A stretch of DNA of 64,000 nucleotides from Plasmodium malariae. Taxonomy: Eukaryota > Apicomplexa > Aconoidasida > Haemosporida > Plasmodiidae. Position 1 is the stretch's first letter; every line of letters begins with the position of its first letter. The translations under genes and the position numbers were made by a program. The notes under the pieces are model-generated. The model worked only from the letters and a program-made list of their open reading frames with translations, was not told where the DNA came from and searched no databases. The stretch is taken from contig NC_041782.1 of NCBI RefSeq assembly GCF_900090045.1, positions 1,361,001 to 1,425,000 of the forward strand, read 5' to 3'. Shown here piece after piece: positions 47,387 through 57,586 of the stretch.

Positions 47387-47703
47387 ATGGGGTTAATTTA
47401 TTTGGAGGGTTTATTTCTTGGCGATATCACTCAAGGTGACTTAACCATGGAAGGGGAAATATATAAACGTACGTATATACATATATATGTACGTATATAC
47501 ATATATATGTACGTATATACATATATATGTATGCATATATATATATATATATGTATGCATGTATGTATATTTACGTATGTATTTACGTATGTGCATAAAT
47601 GAGCGTACATAAACATAATAAGACGAAGCATATGCTACCAAAAATTGATGAAATGATGTTTCAAATATTTGAAAATTCACTTATACGCATAAAGAACAAA
47701 TAA
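47387..47703 (+). CDS. Possible small two-exon gene
   Basis: Exon 1 (47387-47472) reads MGLIYLEGLFLGDITQGDLT then MEGEIYK. It is followed by an intron made of ACGTATATACATATATATGT repeats. Exon 2 (47604-47703) reads VHKHNKTKHMLPKIDEMMFQ then IFENSLIRIKNK and stops. The join is phase 2. Both exons look coding while the intron is pure repeat. About 61 residues; no family recognised. Confidence 0.35.
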
Positions 47704-48840
47704 AAAGGTATACATATACTATGTGTTTATTCCCCTGTCAAAAAAAAAAAAAGAAAAAGAAAAGATATATAAAGTACATTTATATTATGTTTTATTTTTA
47801 TGTATCTCTACACCTAGGGTCCAAATTACAATAAACACATGACAACAATTCGCATAAATTTTTTTCTCGGCAAAACATGACTTAAGCCTCTTAAATATAA
47901 AGTCCTATACTGTTCATGCAAGTTTTACAAAAATGTTATATACAATTATAAAGTATTTTCAATAGCGTACTTTTATGAGTACCAACCTGCATAAAATCAT
48001 TTTGTAAAATAGCATTTGTATGTATATATGTGGGTTGACTTTTCTATATATACGTAAAAAAAAAAAAAAAAAAAATTAAAAAAAAATAAAAGTGAAAATT
48101 TTAAAATTCATAATAGGCTTGTGCTTCTTGTGCTTCTTGTACTTCTTGTGCTTCTTGTGCTTCTTGTGCTTCTTGTGCTTCTTGTGCTTCTTGTGCTTCT
48201 TGTGCTTCTTGTCCTTTTTTTTTTTTTTTTTTATTTTTCGTAATTTTATAAAAGTAGAAAATTTTAAAACATGCGAAAAGACTAGAACTCACGTTATTTC
48301 TTTATTTAACGGCTGCACTTGTTCAGGTATATTTATGCTGCTCTAGCATTGCAAATGTTACAACCTTAAGGAATTATAAATATTATAACAACAGCTGGCG
48401 GAATAGGACTTGATTATATATATAATTTTTTCGCAGCTATTAAAAATGTAAGAATGTACGAATGACCATTAGCAACGTTAAAAAAGAGATGTATATAATA
48501 TTATTTAAAAATACAAAAAAAGGTACAAACAACATTAAAGGTACTAATTTTCTAGTGTTATACTTGCAACGTTATCCTCATTTAAAAAAAAAAAAAAAAA
48601 ATGGAAAAAGGAGATAAAAGTTAATAAGAAAAATTACAAATAAAATAATTATGTCCAAAAAAAATATTAAAAAGATGAATATGTAAAAAAATACACAAAA
48701 GTAAATAGACTAGTTTATTCTTCACTGGTTCGATGGGTATATGCCTCTCGTCTGATTTATTGTCATTTAATTTTCTCATTTGCAATTAGGTAAATACACT
48801 GTCAACAAGGTGCATACGCGCATCCATACACATTTATATG

Positions 48841-48873
<33 letters not shown>

Positions 48874-48956
48874 CGAATACATGTATAAACCCATGTGTAC
48901 CACGTGGAGTGTGAGCAAAATACACCCCTAAAAAGATTTACTACTAATCATTCCAG
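47704..48956. other. Intergenic region with a 9-bp tandem repeat
   Basis: Poly-A and TA tracts, and a TGTGCTTCT 9-bp array at 48117-48212. One segment near 47820-47880 is open in several frames on both strands and follows a consensus acceptor, but it cannot be joined. No RNA gene is recognised. Confidence 0.5.
48117..48212. repeat. 9-bp tandem repeat, about 10 copies
   Basis: The unit CTTCTTGTG is repeated about ten times with one A variant, followed by a poly-T run. It reads Phe-Leu-Cys on plus and Gln-Glu-Ala on minus, where a short frame (lysine run, then (QEA)n) is open. I treat it as non-coding because no gene model includes it. Confidence 0.85.
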
Positions 48957-49005
48957 AAACTGTTGGCACTTACTAAAAATTATTCTTAAAGGGTTAGGGA
49001 CAGGG

Positions 49006-49486
49006 ATGTACCGATGTGTGCACGGGTAATTTATGGGAATGGGAAAGAAATGATAAGTAAATAAACAAGCAAAACGGGAAAATAATAAAAAAATAAAATA
49101 AAAAATAAAAAAAAAATAAAATAAATAAAAAAGGAATACAATAAACATATATATATATATATATATATATAATAAAACACAAGTGCAAGTGAATAAGAAG
49201 AATACAAATGAAATCCCCTGAACGTACAGGACATCAAGACGCATACACTTTCCCCCTGTTAAAGAACCAGAACGCATGGGTACCATTTTGACAGCAGCAT
49301 CGATCTACAGATCGAAAAGAGCAAATTCGTGCGCGCAGGTAAATATACGCATGTATATATGTATGTACACGTATGTATATATGTACATGTTTACACGCCC
49401 GCGAGGGGATGTACGAGGGTCGGGGAAACGTAAAAGGGGCGAACCCACCATCCCCAAGTGCAATCAGTTTTGCACATCCGAAGTGA
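49006..49486 (+). CDS. Small three-exon gene overlapping the stomatin-like gene tail
   Basis: Exons 49006-49025, 49230-49338 and 49406-49486 join in phase (2, then 0) with donors GTAATT and GTAAAT. The two introns are TA- and GTATGTA-type sequence, whereas the exons are markedly GC-richer. The 69-residue product starts MYRCVHGTSRRIHFPPVKEP, continues MGTILTAASIYRSKRANSCA and ends GANPPSPSAISFAHPK. The second acceptor could also lie 12 bp further on, dropping GMYE. The reading frame stays open upstream of the chosen ATG to an AG at 48956, so an extra 5' exon is possible. The last 23 bp overlap the 3' end of the stomatin-like CDS on the other strand. Function unknown. Confidence 0.5.
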
Positions 49487-50711
49487 TACGGTTATCACTA
49501 GGGTTAGATGGAATTTGAGGTATTTGCGGTATTTGGGCCTTAGAATTTTGAATATTATTATATATAGATAAGGATTGAGAAATCAAGCTACTAATATTAT
49601 TTAAATCAGCCGGAATAATAATCGTATTATTATTTTTACAAATATTTGAAAAGACATCAATATATTGTTCCGCTATAAGTAACGATATAGCATTATTTGA
49701 ATCTAGCTTTTTAATTTTATTAGTAATAATTTCAATTGCTTCAGCTGTTGCATCTGCTTTTGCCTTTATAGCGAATGATTGTCCTTCTGCTATTAATATT
49801 GATTTTTTTTTTTTCCCTATGGCTATGTTAATTTCACTTTCTCTTTCTCCTTCACTTTGTAATATTTCCGCTCTTTTTCTTCTTTCTGCTTCTGCTTGTT
49901 TTTCCATAGCATTTTTAATATTTACAGGTAGTATAATATCACGTATTTCATATCTCATACATTTAATACCCCAATTTTTGGCTGATTCATTTATTGCCTT
50001 AACAATTTTATCGTTCAAATTATCTCTTTCTAAAAAGGTAGCATCTAATGTTAGTTTGCCTAACTCAGATCTCATAGTAACTTGTGCTAATTGCGTTACT
50101 GCAAAAACAGCATCATCAATACCGTACGAAGAATTATAAGGGTTATCACATTTTATATATAACACCCCATCAATATTGAGAGTTACATTATCTTTTGTTA
50201 TAGCTGTCTGGTTTGGTATAGTTATTGTTTCTTCCTTTAATGAAAAAACATAAGCTATCTTATCTATAAAGGGTATGATAAAGTGTATTCCGGCCAGTAA
50301 CGTTTTTCTATATTTCCCTAGCCTTTCAATTATGTAGGCTGTCTGTTGGGGTATTATAACAAAGCCCAGATGATTCCATAGTTTTTTCGTAAATTTTTTC
50401 CCCTCACCACTAGTGTAGTAGGTGCGCATGTTTTGAAGAAACAAAGCTCCTCTGGGATAGCACATCCGTGCGCGGTTTACACTTGTACAACGTATACTTG
50501 TGTAATTCATGCATGGGCGATTTACTATTGCACTAGTTATGTTTGGGCATTTTACGCTTATATGATTTATGCTTGCACTACTTATACTTCTACGATTTAT
50601 GTCGGTAAACTTTTGTAAATCTGCTTCACTTAACGCTCTTTTAATGCACCTCACTTTTCTACACTGCTTCATAAGAGGTGTTCCCCCGATGACCCAGCTG
50701 GAAGCAATCAT
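49464..50711 (-). CDS. Stomatin-like protein (SPFH/prohibitin family), probably mitochondrial
   Basis: 415 residues from the Met of MIASSWVIGGTPLMKQ. The frame is open 22 codons further upstream but there encodes CATATA-like repeat (HICTNSTYIYTNTEG), so the downstream Met is preferred. An SPFH domain begins near residue 115 (LGFVIIPQQTAYIIERLGKY, then LAGIHFIIPFIDKIAYV) and includes EETITIPNQTAITKDNV, VTMRSELGKLTLD and AEAERRKRAEILQSEGERE, the signature of stomatin-like protein 2/paraslipin. A coiled coil and a C-terminal Gln/Ile/Pro repeat (QIPQIPQIP) follow. The family scaffolds cardiolipin-rich inner-membrane domains. The first 100 residues are basic and could act as a presequence, but they contain an odd degenerate repeat of about 10 residues (INRRSISSAS, INHISVKCPN, ITSAIVNRPC). 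Intronless. Confidence 0.94.
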   Translation of the reverse strand: MIASSWVIGGTPLMKQCRKVRCIKRALSEADLQKFTDINRRSISSASINHISVKCPNITSAIVNRPCMNYTSIRCTSVNRARMCYPRGALFLQNMRTYYTSGEGKKFTKKLWNHLGFVIIPQQTAYIIERLGKYRKTLLAGIHFIIPFIDKIAYVFSLKEETITIPNQTAITKDNVTLNIDGVLYIKCDNPYNSSYGIDDAVFAVTQLAQVTMRSELGKLTLDATFLERDNLNDKIVKAINESAKNWGIKCMRYEIRDIILPVNIKNAMEKQAEAERRKRAEILQSEGERESEINIAIGKKKKSILIAEGQSFAIKAKADATAEAIEIITNKIKKLDSNNAISLLIAEQYIDVFSNICKNNNTIIIPADLNNISSLISQSLSIYNNIQNSKAQIPQIPQIPSNPSDNRITSDVQN

Positions 50712-51043
50712 TTTTTGCCCCTCTGTATTTGTATATATATATGTACTATTTGTACATATATGTGCATGTACGTACACCTACGTGTTTATGTTTGTTCTTC
50801 ACCTCCTTTTCCTTATGTTTTATGCAAAATTTTCGCCCCTCTTTTAACTGTGTTATAACCTTTACATAAACTATTATACTGTATCTTACAACAGCATATT
50901 TGATTTTATGATATTGATTTTTGTGTATGTTACTTTACATGCATATACGCCCTCCACTAATACACGACTTTCTTTCTACGATCGTGTACGCTTATTCTGT
51001 GCAGCACGGCTTTGCTCTAAAATGGTAAACATATATATGTATA

Positions 51044-51075
<32 letters not shown>

Positions 51076-52025
51076 GAAGTAGATATATATACGTGTACTT
51101 ACGTGTGAACTTATTCTTGAACTTAAGCACGTACTTCAACATGTACATCTAAGCATGCATATATCCTGTTCTTAGTACATATATGTACTTGTACGTAGAA
51201 CACAGTTTGCCGAATGAATATTACTTTTTAGCTAACATTGTATTGCAAAAAAAAAAAAAAAAAAAAAGGCTTAATAATTTTTGCGCATAGGAAGGTTATG
51301 TATAGGTTAAATGGTACACTGCTAAATAGATATGTTTGTACATACAAAAAGTGTACTTTTTTTGCTTTTCACAAACGGAAAAAAAAAAAAAAGAAACGAA
51401 AAAATCGAATAAACTGAATAGAAATGACAAAATGAATAAAAATAAAAAAATAAAAATATGAAAAAATGAAAAAATGAAAAAATGAAAAAATGACAAAACA
51501 AGGTACAATTTTAACCAATTAATTTGTAGAGGCACCTACGAAAGGCAGCTTTCCATATCAACGTTGCTTGAAATGAAAAAGCATTTCTGCAGAAACAACT
51601 TTGAATAGCATAAATTTTTCAAGGCGCTGGAAGTGCGTGAAATATACATGTGCACTATAGTAAAGAGGCAGGGGGAAAAAATCAAAAAAATTAAAAAACT
51701 AAACAAAATAAGATTAGCAAAATTAGCATAATTAACAAAATTGACAAAATTGACAAAATAAAAAGTACTAATATAAAATAGGCTTTCTTTTCACTATTTT
51801 AAAAAAGGGAGGAAATACAGCGTAAATAACTCTTTACACCTACTGACGTATTAGGTGAGTAGTTCTATGTTTGCACTCTTGTGTCTGTTTAGAGTTCACT
51901 AACATTTTTTCTTCGTACCCCTTTCAAGCTAAAAAATACTTTTCGATTTCATATAATATTTGTAGTTTCAAAAAAAAAAAAAAAATAAAATAAAATAAAA
52001 TAAAATTCCCTTCCTGATGATTTAT
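50712..52025. other. Intergenic region upstream of the stomatin-like gene
   Basis: CATATATGTA-type repeats, TA arrays at 51026-51080, poly-A runs and AAAATGAAAAAATGA repeats near 51460-51500. No coding exon is supported. It presumably carries the promoter of the stomatin-like gene. Confidence 0.6.
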
Positions 52026-52418
52026 CTACATATAACCGCAAATATATATATACATATATATATGTTTATGTGTATGTATGCGCAAAATTTCAGAGAGACA
52101 CGTAAGCATTGTAAGCAGCCTTTCAAAGGCTTTTTTAACATTAACATGCATTGTCAAAACGCATGAACATTCAAGTAGTACAAAATTTCGTATAAGGGTA
52201 GCATATAATTTTTTCATTTCGACGTTGTTGTAATGATACAGTAAAAACGTAGTATAATAACCACGTAGTAACAATATATATTTATTGCTTTTTTCGCTTA
52301 AAGGACTTAGGATTTTGCGCGTATACAGCGTTTCCCGGTTTAGTTTTTTTCCATTGTAATGATTATGATATATATATTTATATATATATACATATGTGCA
52401 AATGCACGGTATTTGCTC
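52026..52418 (-). CDS. Open coding-like segment, possible 3' exon(s), unknown product
   Basis: A stop-to-stop frame of about 130 codons with no ATG near its beginning. After a TA-rich start it reads GKKLNRETLYTRKILSPLSE, then YILLRGYYTTFLLYHYNN, VEMKKLYATLIRNFVLLECS and KAFERLLTMLTCLSEILR before a CATACA tract and stop. The length and residue mix look coding rather than random. It lies about 100 bp downstream of, and on the same strand as, the signal-peptide gene. A GTAAAA donor in that gene (after ATHTG) and an AG just before this frame agree in phase, so it could be that gene's alternative 3' exon. It could also be a separate gene with the internal Met as start. Confidence 0.4.
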   Translation of the reverse strand, partial: EQIPCICTYVYIYKYIYHNHYNGKKLNRETLYTRKILSPLSEKSNKYILLLRGYYTTFLLYHYNNVEMKKLYATLIRNFVLLECSCVLTMHVNVKKAFERLLTMLTCLSEILRIHTHKHIYMYIYICGYM

Positions 52419-52513
52419 CTACACATAAAGTGTATAAGGCCTGAGGAAAACGAAATGTCTAAAACTGAGTTTACATAAATACGTAGGTGCAGTGCTTTTT
52501 TTTCATATGTTCT

Positions 52514-53170
52514 TTAAAAAGTTAACTGAAGCAAATAATCAGCACTTATAAATGATTCGTTGTATATGTTTTTTACTCCTGTGTGAGTTGCTAATTCCGC
52601 TGTTCTGTCTGTATTTATTGCTCTGTTCAGGTGAGGATCATGCATTTTAACTGTTTTAAAATAATACTCATTGTTATACGTTTTAGTTAAATTTTTTTTT
52701 TCTTTGTTCACCTGTCTCCATTTCTTAAGCAGCATATTGATATCATGAAGTTTTATTTCATGTATAGGTACGTTTAATGCAATGCTTAAAATCTTTTTTA
52801 TACTTTTATTTAATTGGCTGTTGTAAGTATTGTTTTCATAATAAACTTTCTGCATATTTTGAAAAGTACTTGTCCTATTTAAATTTTTCAAATTATTTAT
52901 TTTTTCAATATCATCAAAATTTATCATTTTCTTTTTATAATTTTCCGAAATGTCATTATAGTCAACTGGTGGACTTACTTCTCCCGACACGTAATATACA
53001 TCTTCATGAGTATAATAATTTTCTTCATCTGGAATATTTTCAAATTGTATGTGATCATGTGTGCCTTGTTTTGCTTCGATAGGTACTCCCCCCTTCGCAG
53101 GGTAAACACTAAGGGATATATCAAAGGAAATAACAAGAAGTATACAAAGTATGAAAAAACTGATCATCAT
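52514..53170 (-). CDS. Secreted or membrane-targeted protein, unknown function
   Basis: 218 residues. The N-terminus MMISFFILCILLVISFDISL is a clear signal peptide. The mature part is hydrophilic, begins with an acidic, Tyr-rich segment (PDEENYYTHEDVYYVSGE) and continues as a Lys/Asn-rich helical region (SQLNKSIKKILSIALNVPIH, NMLLKKWRQVNKEKK). There is no second membrane span, and I see no PEXEL export motif (RxLxE/D/Q). It may be a vacuolar, surface or organelle protein; no family is recognised. Translation ends in LLQLTF, but the gene may splice to the open segment at 52026-52418. Confidence 0.8.
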   Translation of the reverse strand: MMISFFILCILLVISFDISLSVYPAKGGVPIEAKQGTHDHIQFENIPDEENYYTHEDVYYVSGEVSPPVDYNDISENYKKKMINFDDIEKINNLKNLNRTSTFQNMQKVYYENNTYNSQLNKSIKKILSIALNVPIHEIKLHDINMLLKKWRQVNKEKKNLTKTYNNEYYFKTVKMHDPHLNRAINTDRTAELATHTGVKNIYNESFISADYLLQLTF

Positions 53171-53977
53171 ATTTAATTTTTAAACGTGAAAATGGGAATA
53201 AAGAGGTTTTATATGTTTAATGCTTACAAAAATGAGTAAAGAATAGAAGAAAAAAAAAAAAAAAAAAAAAAATGTTGAATGTGTTTGTCCATACGCTTAT
53301 TTGCATATAATAATTTGGCTTTCGAACAAGTTTACACAAAAGCGCTTCTTACAACATAAATCGCTAACAATTGAAGCAGACAAATGAATAATTTATAAAC
53401 GCATTCGTCTATTTGTTAAGCATTCTATATTTAGACTGTTGCGTTATTTTGCACTATTTTGTGATAATTATATATATATATATATATATATATGTGTATA
53501 TGAATACACAGTCCTCATAGCGCGCGTAGTTTATGTAAATACACCTTGCAATAATGCTTCATATATTTTTAAAAATTTTTTTCTTAATTCTCATAAAAAA
53601 AAGTACAGAATAATGAAGTGCACGACGCAGAAGGAGCTTGAAAAATATACGAAGAAAGAAAAAAAGAAAATAAAAAAAAAGAATAAAAAAAAATAAAATG
53701 AAAAAAAATTGCATGAAAAAAAATAAAACAAATTAAAACAAAACAGAACAACAACATAACAATGTATCAGCCTAGCAACATAATAAAGCATAGCACGTCA
53801 CATCATAAAATAACGTGGAGGGATTTAAAAAATATTCTTCCGTTTCTCCATACGTAATGCATACAGTTACTAACTCGACTGGGACGTACGGATCAACACT
53901 GATTCGTATACAATTTACTACTTTCTGCTCACTAATCTTACTTGCCCACGCGGTGCTGTACTCCTCTTATGTTTGAG
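53171..53977. other. Intergenic region
   Basis: Poly-A, TA array (53468-53494) and A-rich AAAAAGAAAATAAAAAA tract. It separates two minus-strand genes and holds the promoter of the signal-peptide gene and the 3' UTR of the next. No coding exon is supported. Confidence 0.65.
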
Positions 53978-55858
53978 TCATCCCTCTATGCTCTTGTACA
54001 AGGGGTACTCTTGTTCAATCTTTTTGTTTGAAAAGTATATGGTCCCCTTTTTGTACCGATAGACTGATTTTTTTACCTCCTTTGGCAGTTGAGTGTCTAT
54101 CTTTAATTCGTCAAAACCATAAAAGGGTACATTGATATGGTGTTTAATTAAATATATTTTGTAAATATCCTTGACTACATTCATTTTTAGTAAAGATTTA
54201 ATTGTTTGGTGATAATCTATTATATGAAAGAGATCATGATGTTTTATTACATTTCTTGCAATAGCATTGATTATCTTTTCATCATAAATATTTTGCTTAA
54301 TTTTTACGTTCAATAATGCTCTTGCTACCCTATTAAAATCGCACGGTTCGAAATGTTTCAAATGGATATGGAGATGTTTACATAAAATAGTAAAAGAATC
54401 TTCATCAATACAATTGTGAAAGGATAATATTTCAATAATTCTTGGTATATCATAAACTACTTTATCATTTTTGTTATCGTTCCTTTTTATTTCTTCATTT
54501 ATATGAGATAAAATTTCTTTCTGAATTTTTTTATTTTTTGTCCCCTTATGAATTAAGCAACAATATTTCGTTAAAGAGTCTAAATTCAAAATGTTCATAT
54601 ATTTCTGAACATGCAAGAATATTTTTTTAAAAATTTTATAAATTTCGGAATAATGTACTGGTAAGATGGATGAAAAATAAAACCCAATAGAACATAATAC
54701 ACTAGGAGGATAATCATATATATATATATCTATATGCTTTAAAATATGTTCAAATAGTATTATATCATTTATTTTTAATTTATAAAATGAGCTTACTGCT
54801 TTTTCGATTAAATATGGGGTTAAGCAATTCTGATCAGTTCTTAACATGTACATAATGTACATACTTATATAATCAAAAAATAAATAATGTTGAAATTTTA
54901 AATTTGAAAAAAAATAAGATATATCTATTAAATTTTTCATACTAGGGTAATAGTTAAAATGTTCTTGTTTGTATTTTATTAATGCGTAGTCTGTTTCTAA
55001 GATAACTTTTAAACTGTCTTTTTCATCCTTAACAAAATTATGACCATGTTCATATCCATTTTCAACAGGTCTATTTTGTGACCCCTCTTTTTCGCTAATC
55101 ACATTTGGGGGTATTTCATCTGTAAGTGCATTCACTCCGTCATAATGATCATCCGACTTTATTACATATTTATTATTGCATAAATTCAGTCGATAAATTA
55201 TCTCATTCGCTATCTGGTTAAAAAATAAGTAATCGTGAATTAAACAAAACGAATAACTTTCAACAATTAACGTTAGGTAATAAAAAGGGACAGTTTTGAT
55301 ATGAGGCTGTAATAAACCACGTATTCGATTAAAAAGGTATTTATCCTGAAGTTTACATAAGGAAAATGCTTTTAAAATTAATATTAATTGGTGGGGCATA
55401 TAAGAGGTAAGTCTATGATTTAATATTTTGATTATATTTTCTAACTGTGCTGTAGCTTTTAACCTACCATAGTAATAACATATTCTTGGTAAATTTAAAA
55501 AAGTATTAATTTTATTTTGTATCCTTGATGTAATAAGCTTAAATCTCCAATCGCTAGTTGAGCAAGTACCAACATCAACTAGCCTTTTTAAAACTTTCAT
55601 ATAATGGTATGCCTTTTTTCTCTTATGCCGATAATACACCCATACATTTAATACTTCATCTGATGTAGTACTTTGAGCAATTTTCTTTGGTAGCATCCAT
55701 TGCCAGCTACAGGATAATTTCTTTTCGGAATAGCTTCCTTCATAATTAAATATTAACCTTTGTGTGTTTTCTATGCTCCTAGGTATTTTATATCTCTCTA
55801 CGTACTTTACCCATGACCCTTTTCCAACCCTCTTGTGAAACCTGTAATAGGCGAACCG
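53978..55858 (-). CDS. Helical-repeat protein, probably mitochondrial RNA-binding (heptatricopeptide/RAP-type), 5' exon missing
   Basis: The frame runs 626 codons from a strong splice acceptor (TTTTCTTGACAG before 55858) to the stop at 53978. The Met at 55696 (MLPKKIAQSTTSDEVLNVWV) is in frame but internal: the 54 residues before it (RFAYYRFHKRVGKGSWVKYV and so on) are coding-like and continuous. So the real start is in an upstream exon. Candidates are a segment ending at donor GTAAGT (55977) or a tiny ATG exon near 56060. The body is a series of roughly 35-residue helical units such as YMPHQLILILKAFSLCKLQD, FYYLTLIVESYSFCLI and RIIEILSFHNCIDE, the pattern of apicomplexan heptatricopeptide/RAP proteins of organellar rRNA metabolism. 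I see no C-terminal RAP domain. Family call is by pattern only. Confidence 0.72.
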   Translation of the reverse strand, partial: RFAYYRFHKRVGKGSWVKYVERYKIPRSIENTQRLIFNYEGSYSEKKLSCSWQWMLPKKIAQSTTSDEVLNVWVYYRHKRKKAYHYMKVLKRLVDVGTCSTSDWRFKLITSRIQNKINTFLNLPRICYYYGRLKATAQLENIIKILNHRLTSYMPHQLILILKAFSLCKLQDKYLFNRIRGLLQPHIKTVPFYYLTLIVESYSFCLIHDYLFFNQIANEIIYRLNLCNNKYVIKSDDHYDGVNALTDEIPPNVISEKEGSQNRPVENGYEHGHNFVKDEKDSLKVILETDYALIKYKQEHFNYYPSMKNLIDISYFFSNLKFQHYLFFDYISMYIMYMLRTDQNCLTPYLIEKAVSSFYKLKINDIILFEHILKHIDIYIYDYPPSVLCSIGFYFSSILPVHYSEIYKIFKKIFLHVQKYMNILNLDSLTKYCCLIHKGTKNKKIQKEILSHINEEIKRNDNKNDKVVYDIPRIIEILSFHNCIDEDSFTILCKHLHIHLKHFEPCDFNRVARALLNVKIKQNIYDEKIINAIARNVIKHHDLFHIIDYHQTIKSLLKMNVVKDIYKIYLIKHHINVPFYGFDELKIDTQLPKEVKKSVYRYKKGTIYFSNKKIEQEYPLYKSIEG

Positions 55859-56896
55859 CTGTCAAGAAAAGATATACAAGTGGGTATGAAGTAGAGGGGT
55901 CGATTTCGTCCACTCACCGGGTACTCATGTATATATGTATGTACGTACGTGTATGCACCTTCGTATGTCCACTTACAAGCCACAAAACGAAATTCGCGGC
56001 ACTATTAGCGATAAGCAGTATAATGCAGCACAAAGCGGTAATCAATTTAAACCCATTTTACACATTCCATTGTTTACATGATATATAATGATGTGTCCGT
56101 TTGTTTCTTTTTATATTTTTCGAGTAATACCTTTTGAGTTTGAAAAATCTGCTTTTTCTTTGCTATAATAATGTTGGGGAAATTATCCCTAAACATTTTT
56201 TTTTTCCTGGCTAGTTTAAGCAGTTTGCGATAATATTTTTTATTTATTCTGCCTTACGATTATTTTGTATATTATATTTTTTTTTTTTATTTAAGTTTTT
56301 TATATTATCATTCTACATTTTTTCTGTAAATATATACGTTGTGAATTGTTAGTAAATTTAAGGGCTTAAACAAGGGCATATTTTTTTTTTTTTTTTTTTT
56401 TTTTTTTATTTTTTTTATTTTATTTTATTTTTTTATTTTCATTTTGTTTATGTTTTTCATTTTGTTCATCGTTTTCATTTTTTTGAAGGCTTACCCGCAA
56501 GGAGACCTATTTTCTCTCGACTGTTCATTGTTGAATGATTTAATTTTTTTTTTTTTTTGTTTCCTTTTATATTTATTTTCCATTTTGTTGCGCATGTTTC
56601 GTAAAGGAATCCGTGAAGTTTACTTTTCTTTTTTTTATATTCCTCTGTAAGGAAAGAACAAAAAAAAAAGAAAAGAAAAGGAGAAAGAAGAGTACGTAAA
56701 AGGACTACGAAAAAGGGCGCTAAAAAGTAAGAGTACGAAGGAGCACAAGTAAAAAAAATCAAATATGATATCATTTTTCCAAAAGCAGGTATTAACACAA
56801 AACTGTGTTTCCTTAGATTAACTCTTCTTGACATATGCCCGTTAACTGTCCACATATTCACTTGTCATCTCTTTAATATTCTGAACATTAGAAGAA
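55859..56896. other. Divergent intergenic region, probably containing a first exon
   Basis: The part at 55977-56050 is GC-richer and on the minus strand reads ITALCCIILLIANSAANFVL before a GTAAGT donor, in phase with the downstream gene, but no ATG precedes it in that frame. The remainder is poly-T and TTTTATTTT tracts and presumably the promoter of the PSMD9 gene. Confidence 0.5.
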
Positions 56897-57586
56897 ATGG
56901 ACTTAAAAGAATTCCATGAACTTGCAAAGAGAAGGGAAGATATTGAAAGAGAAATAAAAGAAAATATGGAGTTTTTAGAAAAGCCTGAAAACAAAAACAT
57001 AGGTATGGATGGGAAATTAATAGATTCGGAAGGTTTTCCAAGAAATGATATAGACATTTATAGAATTAGGATTGCTAGGAATAAAATTATTTGTTTAAGA
57101 AATGATTATATAGATATAAATAAAAAAATAGAAGAATATCTACACAATATTCATAATTCGCATCCTGTGATAAGAGTAGAGCGAAATCGAAATGTGCAAT
57201 ACGATGAACAAGATATTAATGGGAACATTATAAACGAACCGAGGATTAGCCAAGATCAAATAGAAGAAGCAAAAAATAATATATTTGCAATGATAGATGA
57301 AATTATTGAAAATTCTCCTGCTCACAAAGCAGGCCTACGAGTTAATGATTATATATTTGAATTTGGAGATGTAAAAAGGAAATCAGAAAAAGAGGATAAT
57401 AAAAACGTAGATATATTTAAAAAGATTACAGATTATGTAAAAAATAATCCTTCTAAAATTGAAGTAAAAATATTAAGAGAGGAAAAAGTATTTTTTTATT
57501 ATATTTTTCCTGATAAAACAGCTAATGGGTTGTATATCGGATGCCATCTGACACCTACCAAAAATGTAGCAATGTTCAAAAGGTAA
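56897..57586 (+). CDS. PSMD9: 26S proteasome non-ATPase regulatory subunit 9 / assembly chaperone p27 (Nas2)
   Basis: 229 residues, intronless. The N-terminal helical hairpin MDLKEFHELAKRREDIEREI is followed by the Nas2 signature (NIGMDGKLIDSEGFPRNDID then IYRIRIARNKIICLRNDY, residues about 35-75). A PDZ domain covers about residues 130-215 (FAMIDEIIENSPAHKAGLRV, NDYIFEFGDV, KIEVKILREEKVFFYYI). The length is normal for the family (about 220). The protein binds the C-terminus of an Rpt ATPase subunit and chaperones assembly of the 19S base in the cytosol and nucleus. The ATG follows a short A-rich leader. It converges with CPSF160, with 388 bp between the stops. Confidence 0.94.
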   Translation: MDLKEFHELAKRREDIEREIKENMEFLEKPENKNIGMDGKLIDSEGFPRNDIDIYRIRIARNKIICLRNDYIDINKKIEEYLHNIHNSHPVIRVERNRNVQYDEQDINGNIINEPRISQDQIEEAKNNIFAMIDEIIENSPAHKAGLRVNDYIFEFGDVKRKSEKEDNKNVDIFKKITDYVKNNPSKIEVKILREEKVFFYYIFPDKTANGLYIGCHLTPTKNVAMFKR

